Positions 1 to 10,597 of a stretch of DNA of 64,000 bases are shown piece after piece. Numbering within the stretch: the stretch's first letter is position 1; each line of letters starts with the position of its first letter. Source of the stretch: Lutimonas halocynthiae. Its GTDB lineage: Bacteria > Bacteroidota > Bacteroidia > Flavobacteriales > Flavobacteriaceae. The notes under the pieces are model-generated. The model saw only the letters and a list, made by a program, of their open reading frames with translations. It was not told the origin of the DNA and did no database searches. The stretch covers positions 1-64,000 of the forward strand of contig NZ_JAUFQO010000001.1 in the NCBI RefSeq assembly GCF_030409835.1, written 5' to 3'. A program made the translations under genes and the position numbers.

Positions 1-1574
1 CTTGCTGTTGTAGCACCTGTATTCCATAAATATGTAGATCCCCCTGATGCAGTTAAAGTAATGTTTTCTCCTTCACATATAGAAACATCTGATCCAGCAT
101 TAGCATTTACTGGTTCTTGTGAATCTTTTTTAATAACTTTTGAAATTACTATCTGAGTTGGATTACGTGTAAATTTTCCAATTGTTATGATTGCGTCCTT
201 ATAATCTAAAGTTGGATCAGTATTATGTTCTATATCTGAAGGATGATTTAGTTCCATATTTGGAGCGGAAAACCACTCATTATTCGATCTTTCAACTGTC
301 AATCTACCATCATAATTTGTAGCTCCTCGCGAGTTAACAGTAAGGTTATTTTCGAAATTCATTGAATAATCAGAATCAATATTAACATTTCTTAAATTCC
401 AAGAATTTCCAAATGAATGAGACACATTTTTTAACAAATTATTAATAATACTGACATTATCAGAATCGTAAATATACAATGTAAAACCTTTTATATTTGT
501 AAAAATATTATTACTAATGGTCGCATTTCTTATCGCATATCCTCCTCGAGCTCCTGACGCACCAAGACCATAGTTAGAATCCGCTATAATATTTCCATCT
601 AAAATAAAGTTACCAACGTTAAAATGCATTGTAATCGCATCACCGTTTGCTCTTAAACCACTATTTGTCTCATCCGCTATTCTATAGCCAGCCATATAAT
701 TATTAGATATAATCATAGGATTATCGGGGTTTAGTGACCCTGCTTTGAAATCTAACGCATTCTCAGCATAACAAAAATTACCATTAGGATCATGATTTCC
801 TGAACCATCGGTATAAACTGTAGAATCTATGTAAAAATTATTCGAATCAATTATGGTGCCTTCAAAATTTACTCCAGTCTGATTATTGTTTCCCGTTTTC
901 ACCAACTGCAAACCATCATTTAAATTGTAAGTCTCATTTTGAATAAATTTATTTCCAATGCAATTTGCAATATTTAAATCATCATTAGTAATTCCAAAAC
1001 CTAACATAGTGTCATTAAAAAGAGAGATATCTGTGCGTTCAATATAAGAATTTTGCACTGTATTATAACTTGCTCCAGGATAAATAATTATCCCACCGCT
1101 ATTGCAGTTTAACGTATAATACCTATTTATTATATTATGAGATCCATGAATTTCAATTTGATCTACGTATGACTCAGTTCTATCCCAGTAGGCCATTCTA
1201 TCAATAATCCAGTTATCTCCTGTTACCTTAAACCCGATTTTTGCCAGTTGAGCCTGATTCAATTTACCTGGATGTAGGTCATTTCCATTATATAATTGAA
1301 TTGTTCTTTTGTTAGATGAAGAACCGTTTGCAGTTAATTTCACATAACCATAACGTGACACCCCAGAATAATCTCCTGGTTCAACAAAAAAATGTTTAAA
1401 TGATTCATTATTTATGTCTATCCAGTCTCCATTATTTTGAATCAATCTATGTGTTGTGTTCCCACTATCATAAATTGGCAAATTAATTGATTCTTCATAT
1501 ATTGATTGAGAGACAACCAATTGTGACATCATTAAAAAAAGAATTCCAATTACACACCTTTTCATTTTTCATTA
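1..1574 (-). CDS. Secreted right-handed parallel beta-helix protein (3' end outside window)
   Basis: The reading frame is open from an ATG at 1574 to the window edge, about 524 codons, and has no stop because the gene runs off the left end. The N-terminus (MKNEKRCVIGILFLMMSQ, then LVVSQ) is a signal peptide of about 23 residues. Residues about 100-450 are rich in Asn and carry repeated short strands such as IISNNYM, ATISNNIFTNI and VSIINNLLKNV, the pattern of a parallel beta-helix like those of polysaccharide lyases and hydrolases. From about residue 490 a PKD/Ig-like domain begins (NANAGSDVSICEGEN), usual before a type IX secretion sorting domain, which would lie outside the window. It sits at the end of the polysaccharide locus and may act on the polymer outside the cell; the substrate cannot be read. 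Confidence 0.85.
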
Positions 1575-1920
1575 CTTTAAAATCACATTACATTGTGAAA
1601 ATTAGTGACTTATTTTGCTAACTTACAGGGAAGATAATTTATTAGAATTTATTCTTTAGATTTAAAAATTAGGTGAAATTGTTATTCCTAAAAAACGTAA
1701 AAAATAAAAAGATGTTGTGCTAAAACCTAAATAAATTTATATTGTACTCAGCGAATTTAATTCGAGATTCTAAATAGATTCTAAAGTTTCGACGTAATCT
1801 TAAAGAAGAATTAGTGTTCACAGAAAGCATAAGACCACTTAAACATAAAAAAACCCAAATTAATAATTTGGGTTTTATCTTTAAACAAAATAAAAGTGAT
1901 GAAACATATTAATTCAGAAG
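1575..1920. other. Intergenic gap after the Wzc gene
   Basis: This is AT-rich sequence with no convincing ORF. It contains the terminator at 1850-1876 and must hold the promoter of the beta-helix gene if that gene is transcribed separately. I see no clear TAnnTTTG box on the minus strand here. Confidence 0.5.
1850..1876 (-). terminator. Rho-independent terminator after the Wzc gene
   Basis: The arms AAAACCCAAAT (1850-1860) and ATTTGGGTTTT (1866-1876) pair perfectly around a 5-nt loop. On the minus strand the hairpin ends in a run of T. It lies 45 nt past the Wzc stop and would separate the polysaccharide operon from the beta-helix gene. Confidence 0.75.
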
Positions 1921-4281
1921 TCACTTACTAAATAATGAATTCCAAAAACTTTTCTTCTCATTCTTATAACCATAACTATAAGTTCCATGCTGTTTAACTA
2001 CAGAATTTAACAAGATTGCCATGTTTGGAAGCCGTTTATTCTTATACATTAATTGTGGAATTTTTAATAATTTTTTATCCAAGAATTCTGCTCGAATGAC
2101 ATATATAAAACTGTCGGCCAACGATCCCAATAGTAAAGTGTCGGTAACAACGCTGACCGGGGCTGTATCAATAAAAATAAAATCATAATTTTCTTTCGAG
2201 TATTTTACTATTTTTTCAAATCTACCGTTCAATAATAACTCCGAAGGATTTGGGGGAATCTCTCCAGAAGTAATAATATCAATATGAGTTTCTTCATTTT
2301 TAAATATAATATCCTGAGGTTCTACATCTTTATCGACTAAAAAATGTGTCAACCCCTTCGGGCGGCTTAATTTAAGATATTTAGCAATTTTCGGCTTTCG
2401 AATATCGGCCTCAATTAATAACACTCTTTTTTCAAGAAGACCCATTGACATGGCTAAATTGATTGCAGTAAATGTCTTCCCTTCTGAACCTATAGTTGAA
2501 GTTAAAAATATAACTTTAGGTTCATTTTGCGAATTATTTAGCATGAAGTTGATATTAGTTCTTACTAATCTGAATGCCTCCGCTATCCCATCATTTTGCG
2601 CATCGTTCATCACAAGTTTTCTCTTTGAAGAAGTCATTGGGATTTCACCTAAAATTGGTGCCTCTACCATTAACTCAACATCTTCGGTTGAGTGAACTTT
2701 ATTATCCAACAGAGACTTAAATAATATTATTGAAATCGAAAAGACAGCACCAAGAAAAATGCTAACAACATAAATAAGAATAGGAATAGGAGATACCGGT
2801 TTATCACTGCCATAAGCCTTATCAACAACTTTAGCATTTGGAACAGGAATTCCTAATGAAATAGCATTTTCTTCTCTTTTCTCCAATAGATATAAGTACA
2901 GAGATTCAATTATTACTTGTTTCCTTTTAATATCTTGAAATTCTCTCTCTTGTTGTGGGGCATTCCCTCTTCTAACATTTAATTTATATTCTTGATTTTT
3001 AGCCTGGTCAAGAGAGAAATTTAAAGATGACTTTGAACTTGCCAAACTTTGTCTTATACTCTGTCTTAATTTTAAAAGTTGCTCATCCAGAGCAATTACC
3101 GTAGGATTCATTCTGCTAGATCCTTTTAATATCCTATTTCTTTCCAAAAGAAGTTTGTTGTAATCCTGAATTATGTTATTACTTGAATCATCATTGACAC
3201 CTAAATTTGGTGGGATTAATTGATCAGAGTTGTTATTCAAATAATCCGATATATAATCTAACACTTGTATTTGAGAAGACAGCTCTACAATACGTTTACC
3301 AACTTCAGAATTTGATTCAAGAACTAAACTAGATTCATATTCTATATTTGTCAATTTATTCTTGGTCTTAAATTCTTCTACTCCTCGATCAACATCATTC
3401 AAATCTTCAGAAATATCCATTATTCTGTCATTAATAAAATTATCTGTATTCTCAGAAATTTTGATTTTAAAATTAACTCCTTCGATTACATAATTCGAAA
3501 CAAGATAGTTTAAAATCGATTTAGCCTTTTCTTTAACCGGATCTGTCAAACTCAAAACTAATATACTAGACAAATCTTGTTGAGGTTCTATTTTCACTTT
3601 GTCCATATAATAATTACAAACATCATCTAACTTTTGAGTTTTCAACAAAATAATAGATCCTGGGGAAATTGTATGATTATTTGCTGGAACTATATTAATT
3701 TCACCAAAATCAACTTTAATGTTATTCCCAAAAGAATACTTAGTCATTGATTCATCGCCTTCTGTCTGAAATAAAAACTCCGTTTCAGAAGTATGAATTA
3801 TTTTATACTCTCTATCTGTATTAAATGATACTGAATCCTTAATAAAATAATTAACTTTTATTGGTAAATCTTTTCCATAAATTTCATACTTACCGATTTT
3901 GCCTTGCGAGAAATATGATATATTTAGATTTAGTCCCTCAATTACACTTCTCATTAAAGAATAAGATTTCAAAACACCTATTTCGTTGACTATTGACTTA
4001 TTAGAATTACTACCTGGGATACCCAAATCTTCAAAAGCAGAAAGAGTAGACGCTAAACCTCCATTATCTTCATCATCAATAAAAATTGTAGTTCTTACTC
4101 TAAATTGTGGTTCAGAATACCTCAAATAAATAAATGCTATTAAAACACCCAATAGAACACTAGTAAGGATTAATATCCAATTAGATTTCGCTTTTTGAAT
4201 TATATTAACCAATTTTATTTCACTATCTGAATCTAATTTCTTATTGATATAAGATCTACTATTATCGAATTCCATTCTCAT
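1921..4281 (-). CDS. wzc: Wzc-type polysaccharide co-polymerase / BY-kinase
   Basis: This 786-residue inner-membrane protein combines a Wzz-like chain-length domain with a bacterial tyrosine kinase. TM1 is at about residues 34-55 and TM2 at about 499-521, bracketing a long periplasmic coiled-coil region with the conserved basic/Pro segment before TM2. The cytoplasmic kinase has Walker A GSEGKT at about 598-603, the A' motif LIEADIRKP and Walker B FIFIDTAP at about 700-707. The C-terminus carries a small Tyr cluster (GTYSYGYKNEKK), the usual autophosphorylation site. The family controls polymer length and export in Wzx/Wzy systems with a Wza-type outer-membrane channel; no Wza gene is in the window. 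The start at 4281 follows a gap of 50 nt after the GT4 stop. Confidence 0.93.
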   Translation of the reverse strand: MRMEFDNSRSYINKKLDSDSEIKLVNIIQKAKSNWILILTSVLLGVLIAFIYLRYSEPQFRVRTTIFIDDEDNGGLASTLSAFEDLGIPGSNSNKSIVNEIGVLKSYSLMRSVIEGLNLNISYFSQGKIGKYEIYGKDLPIKVNYFIKDSVSFNTDREYKIIHTSETEFLFQTEGDESMTKYSFGNNIKVDFGEINIVPANNHTISPGSIILLKTQKLDDVCNYYMDKVKIEPQQDLSSILVLSLTDPVKEKAKSILNYLVSNYVIEGVNFKIKISENTDNFINDRIMDISEDLNDVDRGVEEFKTKNKLTNIEYESSLVLESNSEVGKRIVELSSQIQVLDYISDYLNNNSDQLIPPNLGVNDDSSNNIIQDYNKLLLERNRILKGSSRMNPTVIALDEQLLKLRQSIRQSLASSKSSLNFSLDQAKNQEYKLNVRRGNAPQQEREFQDIKRKQVIIESLYLYLLEKREENAISLGIPVPNAKVVDKAYGSDKPVSPIPILIYVVSIFLGAVFSISIILFKSLLDNKVHSTEDVELMVEAPILGEIPMTSSKRKLVMNDAQNDGIAEAFRLVRTNINFMLNNSQNEPKVIFLTSTIGSEGKTFTAINLAMSMGLLEKRVLLIEADIRKPKIAKYLKLSRPKGLTHFLVDKDVEPQDIIFKNEETHIDIITSGEIPPNPSELLLNGRFEKIVKYSKENYDFIFIDTAPVSVVTDTLLLGSLADSFIYVIRAEFLDKKLLKIPQLMYKNKRLPNMAILLNSVVKQHGTYSYGYKNEKKSFWNSLFSK

Positions 4282-4331
4282 TTATAATTTTAATTAACTT
4301 ATACAACAAAGCATTTAATTCCTATTCAATA

Positions 4332-5606
4332 TCAACTAGGACATTTATTAGTTCTTAAGATTTTAAGCATCTGATCGGCTAATCTTGCTCTATCATATTC
4401 CAAAGCAAGTTGGTTACCACCCATTTTAAACTTGGTCAAAATATCTGAATCATTTTTCATAAAATCTATCTTATTCATAAAATCTTCTTCATTCTCTGGC
4501 TCAAAATATAACCCTGCGTTATGTTTTTCTATTATTTCTCTTGCTTCTCCATCTACACCTAATAAAATCGGTATATTCATCGCGGCATTTTCAAAGATTT
4601 TAGAAGGTATAACCGTCTTAAATAACGCATCTTTTTTCAAATTTACTAAGGCCACATCTAAAATAGATAAATATTCTTTCAATTCTTTCTTACTCATCAT
4701 ATCTAAAAATGTTACATTATTTATCTTTAGTTCATTAGCTAACTTTATTAAACTATTTTTTTCTGACCCATCGCCAATAAATAGAAAATGAATATCAGGA
4801 TCATTAATTTTTGAAGCGCAATTTAAAATAAAATCTAATTTATGGGCCATCCCATGAGTTCCTGTAAAACCGATAATAAATTTATCTTTTAAATTTAATT
4901 CTTCTAAAAGACTAGTATTTTTATCGAGTGGCTTAAAAAGATTTCTATTCGCTCCGTTAGTTATTACACTAATTTTATTCTCATCTATACCTTTATTAAT
5001 TATCTCCTCCTTAAAGGAATGTGTGACTGTGATAATTTGACTAGCCTTATGATAACATTTTAACTCCTGCCTTTCAAAATATTTAATTATTAAGCTATCC
5101 TTCATTGCCCCAACAGTTTTTATAGATTCAGGCCACAAATCCCTCACCTCCATAACCCATGGAGTCTTTCTCCAATACCCTAATGCACGCCCTGATAATG
5201 CCGTAAAAAATTGTGGTGAAGTTGCAATAATCAAATCTGATTTGATAAAAAATCCAGCGATAAAAGAGCTAAACGCAAACGATATATAATCTATTGTTCT
5301 TTTATAAACACCGCTGTTTTTTGTTATATAGGTCCATACCCTTATAACTCTTATTCCATCAATATACTCGATTTTATATAACCCATTTTTATATCCTTCA
5401 TAAACTTTTCCAACTGGAAAATTTGGAGCACATGTAATGACGGTTACATCGACATCTTTCGACACCCAAGATTTGCAGTGTTCGTATGTCCTTGTAGCAG
5501 GGGCATTTAATTCCGGTGGGAAATTATCTGTTAAAAATAATATTTTTAATTTTTTTTTCATCAAGGTATAATTTTTTAAATACTTTAAATGTAAATTATT
5601 TATCAT
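4332..5606 (-). CDS. GT4 glycosyltransferase, WbuB-like
   Basis: A 424-residue cytoplasmic or peripheral glycosyltransferase with GT-B fold. The N-terminal motif FLTDNFPPELNAPATRTYEH and the segment WVMEVRDLWPES are typical of the WbuB group of GT4 enzymes. The second domain has the nucleotide-sugar site around GFTGTHGMAHKLD and KIFENAAMNIPILLG. The first 15 residues look unlike the family, which usually begins at MKKKLKILFL, so the true start may be the ATG at 5561. It lies 12 nt after the heparinase-fold gene and is probably co-transcribed. It should add one sugar to the lipid-linked repeat unit; the donor sugar is not predictable from the sequence alone. Confidence 0.88.
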   Translation of the reverse strand: MINNLHLKYLKNYTLMKKKLKILFLTDNFPPELNAPATRTYEHCKSWVSKDVDVTVITCAPNFPVGKVYEGYKNGLYKIEYIDGIRVIRVWTYITKNSGVYKRTIDYISFAFSSFIAGFFIKSDLIIATSPQFFTALSGRALGYWRKTPWVMEVRDLWPESIKTVGAMKDSLIIKYFERQELKCYHKASQIITVTHSFKEEIINKGIDENKISVITNGANRNLFKPLDKNTSLLEELNLKDKFIIGFTGTHGMAHKLDFILNCASKINDPDIHFLFIGDGSEKNSLIKLANELKINNVTFLDMMSKKELKEYLSILDVALVNLKKDALFKTVIPSKIFENAAMNIPILLGVDGEAREIIEKHNAGLYFEPENEEDFMNKIDFMKNDSDILTKFKMGGNQLALEYDRARLADQMLKILRTNKCPS

Positions 5607-5618
5607 TAGGTTTTAATC

Positions 5619-7223
5619 TCATTCAAAAACAAGTTCTGTTACCAATGAATTAGTAAATGACACTTTGATACAACTTGATTTTGTTAAATCATTAAAACCT
5701 AATGAAAAATTATATTCCAACTCTTCGAGCTTATTGCAACCTATAAAATTAATTAAGCATTTAAAATCCTCAAGATAAATAGAATCATTTGATATTTTAA
5801 TTTTCTTAACCAATGGATGCAGGTGAAAAAAAGCTACCGCCTTTATTTTTGTTCCAGAAAGATAATCTGAAATTTTAATCTTATGCTCTTCAAATATAAA
5901 CTTCCTTTTATGAGTTACTCCTAAAGATCTATATCCATTGTGATGCGCAATTATTTCATCATCCTCGTCATATAGAATTACAGTTTTTGCTCTTTTCCCA
6001 AGCCTAAATCCACCCCAAACTTCAGATTGATTTTGATCATTGACAACTACTGTGTTATGATAGGATGTGCTTCTTTCCAATTGTCTAGTTTCATTTTTTT
6101 CATACGTTGAAATTCCTGGATCTACAATTAGTGGTTTATTTTTGTGATAGAGAATAAAATTAAAAATATCTGCATGAGAATGACCCGGTATATATTTTGG
6201 TCCCATATTTCCAACATCGACAATAATAGAATAATTTTGATTAACGATCTTTCTATATCCACTGTCGGACAACTCAATTTCGGATAAATTTTTATCACTT
6301 AATTTTAAATCTAATCTATTATAATAATTTATTAACTCTTGGGTAGATGGAGCAATTTTTACTGAACTATCATTAAGTAAAGGAATATCACCATTTTCAA
6401 ATGTAACTTTCCTTATCCAATTAAGCATTAACTTTGCTTTCTCTTTCAAAGGAAAGAATAACTCTTTCCCTTTAAAATTGTTATTCTCAACAAGGTTAAT
6501 GCAGTCCAAAACTCTTAATAACAAAATCTGGTGATACATGGGGCTTAGTTCATAATGCGCTCCATCATTTAAAATTTGTTCATCTAATTCCGTTAGTATA
6601 ATTTTTTTGGCTGATCTATAAATATTATCATCTTTAAAATAATAGGCAACGAATAATAAAGAAAATGCGTTTTCTATTAAGTGATTTCCTAAAAGGTGAT
6701 ATTCTAAATTTTTTAGTAATCGATTAACTTGATTTAATATGCTATTATCAATTATTTTATTTCGAATATTATTCTGTGAAACAAAAAAAATCCAGTTGCG
6801 TAATCTTAATGAAATGGGATATGATTCTAAACCATCTTTTATATTTTGAGAATTTTTTATGAAGTTTAAAATTAAGTGCTCTCCTTCATCTTTAGAAATA
6901 TTCTTCTGTTGTAAAAAATCAAAATAATTTAAATTATAAACCCATAATTTCCCATATTCAGGAAAATTCCAATCAATTCCATCGCTAAAATCCTTTTTAA
7001 TATTTAAGAATTTGAAGACCCCACTATTGTATGAAGTAGAGGATGCTATTGAATCAATCAATTTAACCGTGTTCAACGAAGACTCAAATTCATGCAGAAT
7101 TTCCACCTCCATGTATAACGATGGTCGTTTCAGCCTATATTTAGCTTGATAAAATAATTGTATCAGTTTTAAATATTTTACTGTGTATAAAAACCTCAAT
7201 ATCAATTTAATTCTGTTCCTCAT
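5619..7223 (-). CDS. Heparinase II/III-fold protein of the polysaccharide locus
   Basis: A 534-residue protein with an N-terminal helical toroid (GNHLIENAFSLLFVAYYF, YELSPMYHQILLLRVLD) and a C-terminal beta-sandwich beginning near GHSHADIFNFILYHKNKP and VDPGISTYE, the architecture of heparinase II/III and alginate-lyase-like enzymes. No signal peptide or membrane segment is seen at the N-terminus (MRNRIKLILRFLYTVKYLKL). Relatives inside polysaccharide synthesis loci often lack one too, suggesting that it works on the nascent chain or on a precursor rather than as a secreted degradative lyase. Known members cleave uronic-acid polymers, which fits the amidotransferases nearby. The exact activity is unproven. 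Confidence 0.85.
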   Translation of the reverse strand: MRNRIKLILRFLYTVKYLKLIQLFYQAKYRLKRPSLYMEVEILHEFESSLNTVKLIDSIASSTSYNSGVFKFLNIKKDFSDGIDWNFPEYGKLWVYNLNYFDFLQQKNISKDEGEHLILNFIKNSQNIKDGLESYPISLRLRNWIFFVSQNNIRNKIIDNSILNQVNRLLKNLEYHLLGNHLIENAFSLLFVAYYFKDDNIYRSAKKIILTELDEQILNDGAHYELSPMYHQILLLRVLDCINLVENNNFKGKELFFPLKEKAKLMLNWIRKVTFENGDIPLLNDSSVKIAPSTQELINYYNRLDLKLSDKNLSEIELSDSGYRKIVNQNYSIIVDVGNMGPKYIPGHSHADIFNFILYHKNKPLIVDPGISTYEKNETRQLERSTSYHNTVVVNDQNQSEVWGGFRLGKRAKTVILYDEDDEIIAHHNGYRSLGVTHKRKFIFEEHKIKISDYLSGTKIKAVAFFHLHPLVKKIKISNDSIYLEDFKCLINFIGCNKLEELEYNFSLGFNDLTKSSCIKVSFTNSLVTELVFE

Positions 7224-7343
7224 TAACTAACTTTTGATAAGAGTTTCAATATAATTTTAAAAAGACTTTTAGCGATGGAATTAATTTTCAATTATAGTTT
7301 TCATAAAATGGTTGTTGTTTGACAATGAACTAATCAAGAATTA

Positions 7344-8360
7344 TTATGAGTTGAACATCTCTTTACACATTAAATAAAAATTTCTCGACCAATCATTAAG
7401 GTCGAATTCTTTGGCTGATAAATATGACTTTGTTTTCATGTCCATAAGATAATTACGATCCTGTTGAAGTCTCTGGATACATTTGACTATTCCATTAACA
7501 TCTTTGGGTTTTAATAAGAATCCGTTTTCATCATTATCAATTAATTCAGAAATACTAATCCAATCAGAAGTCACAATTGCCAGTCCCGCTATTTTTGCTT
7601 CAATAATAACTCCTGGATAACCTTCTCCATTATAAAATGTAGGAAATAATAAAATATCATAATCTTGCATAGTATTTATAACGTTTTCTGGATTTATTAT
7701 TCCTTTATAATTGATTGTAGTATTGCTGAATAAAGACTCATCCAGCGAATCATAAAAAGGTCCATAAATATCTATTTCGACTTTCTTTAGCATTTTGGAG
7801 GCCTGAATAATTTCCAAAATTCCTTTTTCAATTCGAATATGACCAACATAAATTATTCTTAATAAATCATTTTTTTTAGCATTAAATTCTCGCAGGTCAA
7901 TTTCTCTCGATGTTGGAAACCAACGAAGATTTTGATTTTTCGATTCAAATGTTGAAATCAATGACTTTGTTTGAAAAAGAATAAGTTCGGATTTAAAAAA
8001 CGTATAATCCAATAAATACTTAAAAATAAAATTTAAATTATTATAATAGCGATCAAAAACGCCGCCAAATTTTCTTGTTATTACTTTTTTATCAAATATT
8101 ACTGCCAGAACAAAAACAATTGGCGAAAGCACTAATGATCCTTTGTTCCCAACATGTAAAGAAACAACATCACACTTTTTAATAGAAACCAATATGCTCC
8201 AGAATAAAAATAAAACTCTAGTTGAAGTTACGTTTGTATTGATCACCTCAAGTTCATCATTTTTATTCAATTCTTGTTTCAAAGACTTCACCAAAGAGGA
8301 AAATGAAACAGTCGTTCCTCCATACGGAGGGGGTAGGGGCCCGATTAATAAAATTTTCAT
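7344..8360 (-). CDS. GT4 glycosyltransferase
   Basis: A 338-residue GT-B enzyme. It opens with MKILLIGPLPPPYGGTTVSF, the glycine-rich acceptor-side loop common in GT4 proteins. The donor-binding half shows IIYVGHIRIEKGI and the EX7E motif in GEGYPGVIIEAKIAG. No signal peptide is present. Its ATG is directly next to the stop codon of the upstream amidotransferase (8361), so the two are translated from one message. It probably adds a sugar to the repeat unit; donor and linkage are unknown. Confidence 0.9.
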   Translation of the reverse strand: MKILLIGPLPPPYGGTTVSFSSLVKSLKQELNKNDELEVINTNVTSTRVLFLFWSILVSIKKCDVVSLHVGNKGSLVLSPIVFVLAVIFDKKVITRKFGGVFDRYYNNLNFIFKYLLDYTFFKSELILFQTKSLISTFESKNQNLRWFPTSREIDLREFNAKKNDLLRIIYVGHIRIEKGILEIIQASKMLKKVEIDIYGPFYDSLDESLFSNTTINYKGIINPENVINTMQDYDILLFPTFYNGEGYPGVIIEAKIAGLAIVTSDWISISELIDNDENGFLLKPKDVNGIVKCIQRLQQDRNYLMDMKTKSYLSAKEFDLNDWSRNFYLMCKEMFNS

Positions 8361-10202
8361 TTAATTATAAGTTTTTCGATACCAAATCGAAAGATTCAGC
8401 AATTTCCATAAAATATATCCATAATCTCTTCTACCATTAACATGATCCACCATCATTTTTTCTACCTCATCACTATAAATATTTGTAGATTTTATTGTGT
8501 CAAACATATAATCTTTCATTGATGTTCTCAACCAATACTGAAAGGGCACACTAAAACCTCGTTTAGGTCCGTAAAGAATATTATCCGGCACTATTCCAGC
8601 AAACGCCTTCTTTAGCAAATATTTTTTCTCTTTTCCTTGAATTTTATACTTTGATGGCAAAGACATAACGTACGCAGCAAGATCATTATCTAAAAATGGA
8701 ACTCTCACTTCTAAGCTATTAGCCATAGTGGCTCGATCAACCTTTTCAAGGTATTGATCCGGAAGCATCGTATTCATATCAGTATATAATAACTCCTGTA
8801 ATAAATCAAAATGCTTAAAATTATTATGCAATTGTCTGTGGCGAATGAAAGGGTCAATTAAATCTAGATTAGATCTTAAGTCATCCTTAAATATCCTAGT
8901 TGTGTTTTCATTAATCATTTCCTGTGAATACAATCTCGCAGTAATTAATTCTTTGTCTGATTGACATACTGCGTACATACTTCTAAGTTTTCTATAATAT
9001 TTGCTTGATTTTGGAATTCCAAAAGCAAATTTAGTACCAATAAAAGAAAACATTTTATAAAGGTTTTCGTTTTTTATACGATAATACTGATTATATCCAG
9101 CAAAAAGTTCGTCGCCTCCATCTCCTTGCAGAATAACTTTATGATTACCTTTTAATTCTCTACCCATTAAATAAAGTGGAATATTTGCAGCATCTGAAAA
9201 AGGTTGATCAAAAAAGCTGTTAATATTCTCCAAAACCGAAGGGACATCTCCTCCTTTAATGTGCATTTCATGATGATCGGTATCAAATAATTTTGATACT
9301 AATTTAGCATTTGGCAGTTCATTTATCCCCTTATCAAAGTCGAACCCGGCAGAAAAAGTCTTCAACCTTCCATTATAATGACGATTAGCCAAAGATGTTA
9401 TAGCAGTAGAATCAATACCTCCACTTAGAAAAACACCAATAGGAACATCAGCCATCAACTGACGTTTAACACTTTTTTCAAACAAGGTTCTAACATTTTG
9501 TACTATCCCATTTGCAGATTGGCTTTTGAAAGGAAGATCATAATTTAATTTAAAAGGTGCTATTTTTACCTTTTTATTCAATAAATCATAATTCAAAATA
9601 TGTCCTGGTAACAGTTTTTTAATATCCTTATAAAAAGTTGTAATACCTAAAGTTGTGGAAAAGTGTAAATACTCATGTAGACCTTGGAAACTCATTTCCT
9701 TTGAAACCCGATTTGAAGCTAGAATTCCCTTTATTTCTGAAGCAAAGATAAGCTCATCATTTAACAATGAATAATATAATGGTTTGATACCAAATCTATC
9801 TCTCACAAGTTTTAAAACCTTTCTTTCCTTATCAAATATCGCCATAGCAAACATTCCATTCAGCTTTTCAAAAAAAGAATCGCCCCATTTCTCAAAACCC
9901 TCTAATATAACTTCGGTATCACAATTAGATCTAAAAATTACACCTTGAGAAATTAATTCTTTTCTTAATTCTCTAAAGTTATATACTTCACCATTATATA
10001 CTATAATTACTTTTCCACTTCGACTCAACATTGGTTGGTTTCCGGCTGAAGATAGATCTAGGATAGACAATCTAACATGTCCTAATGAAAGTTTATTTTC
10101 TTTATAAGTATCTTGAAAATCAGGCCCTCTATGATGAATAGAATCAACCATTCTTTCAATTTCAATGTCATTCTCAGATATTGCTCCACAAATTCCACAC
10201 AT
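8361..10202 (-). CDS. asnB: AsnB-like glutamine-dependent amidotransferase (copy 1)
   Basis: A 613-residue protein with an N-terminal class II glutamine amidotransferase domain starting at the catalytic Cys2 (MCGICGAISE), the RLSILDLS segment and VYNGEVYNF. The C-terminal synthetase domain has the PP-loop SGGIDSTA at about residue 260 and the family segments GDGGDELFAGYNQYY, EKVDRATMANSLEVRVPFLD and KRGFSVPF. All catalytic landmarks of asparagine synthetase B are present. Its position between glycosyltransferases argues against a plain asparagine role; members in such loci are inferred to amidate sugar carboxylates. A 395-nt gap precedes it, so it may start its own transcript. Confidence 0.9.
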   Translation of the reverse strand: MCGICGAISENDIEIERMVDSIHHRGPDFQDTYKENKLSLGHVRLSILDLSSAGNQPMLSRSGKVIIVYNGEVYNFRELRKELISQGVIFRSNCDTEVILEGFEKWGDSFFEKLNGMFAMAIFDKERKVLKLVRDRFGIKPLYYSLLNDELIFASEIKGILASNRVSKEMSFQGLHEYLHFSTTLGITTFYKDIKKLLPGHILNYDLLNKKVKIAPFKLNYDLPFKSQSANGIVQNVRTLFEKSVKRQLMADVPIGVFLSGGIDSTAITSLANRHYNGRLKTFSAGFDFDKGINELPNAKLVSKLFDTDHHEMHIKGGDVPSVLENINSFFDQPFSDAANIPLYLMGRELKGNHKVILQGDGGDELFAGYNQYYRIKNENLYKMFSFIGTKFAFGIPKSSKYYRKLRSMYAVCQSDKELITARLYSQEMINENTTRIFKDDLRSNLDLIDPFIRHRQLHNNFKHFDLLQELLYTDMNTMLPDQYLEKVDRATMANSLEVRVPFLDNDLAAYVMSLPSKYKIQGKEKKYLLKKAFAGIVPDNILYGPKRGFSVPFQYWLRTSMKDYMFDTIKSTNIYSDEVEKMMVDHVNGRRDYGYILWKLLNLSIWYRKTYN

Positions 10203-10597
10203 ATTAAAAATATTACTTTATAATTATAATCTATCTGATCGTCAATTGAGGTCTTAAATATCTATTTCATAATTAATAAAAACTGACGAAATATTCCTTA
10301 AACCAAATACATTAGATCTAACATTGACATTATTATCAATTTTAAACTGATACCATGTATCCTTTTATTCCCAATTACTACTTAATGACTCCAACACAAC
10401 ATTCTCTTATTTTCCTCTATTACGATTAACCCTTTTTGCCATAAATAAATCATTATTCTATCCATTATTTCAAGAAATACAAGTATATGTATATCTATTT
10501 ATTAGGTTCAAAAGCATGAAAAATTTTGATAATATTGGAATTCCAAATTTACACTTTGTATTATATATCGATAATTAAGAATGCATAAGACATCATT
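10203..10597. other. Gap inside the polysaccharide locus
   Basis: These 395 nt are very AT-rich and hold no credible ORF, tRNA or terminator. A possible minus-strand -7 box (TAAATTTG, 10544-10551) is present, but there is no TTG at the right distance, so I do not call a promoter. Confidence 0.5.
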
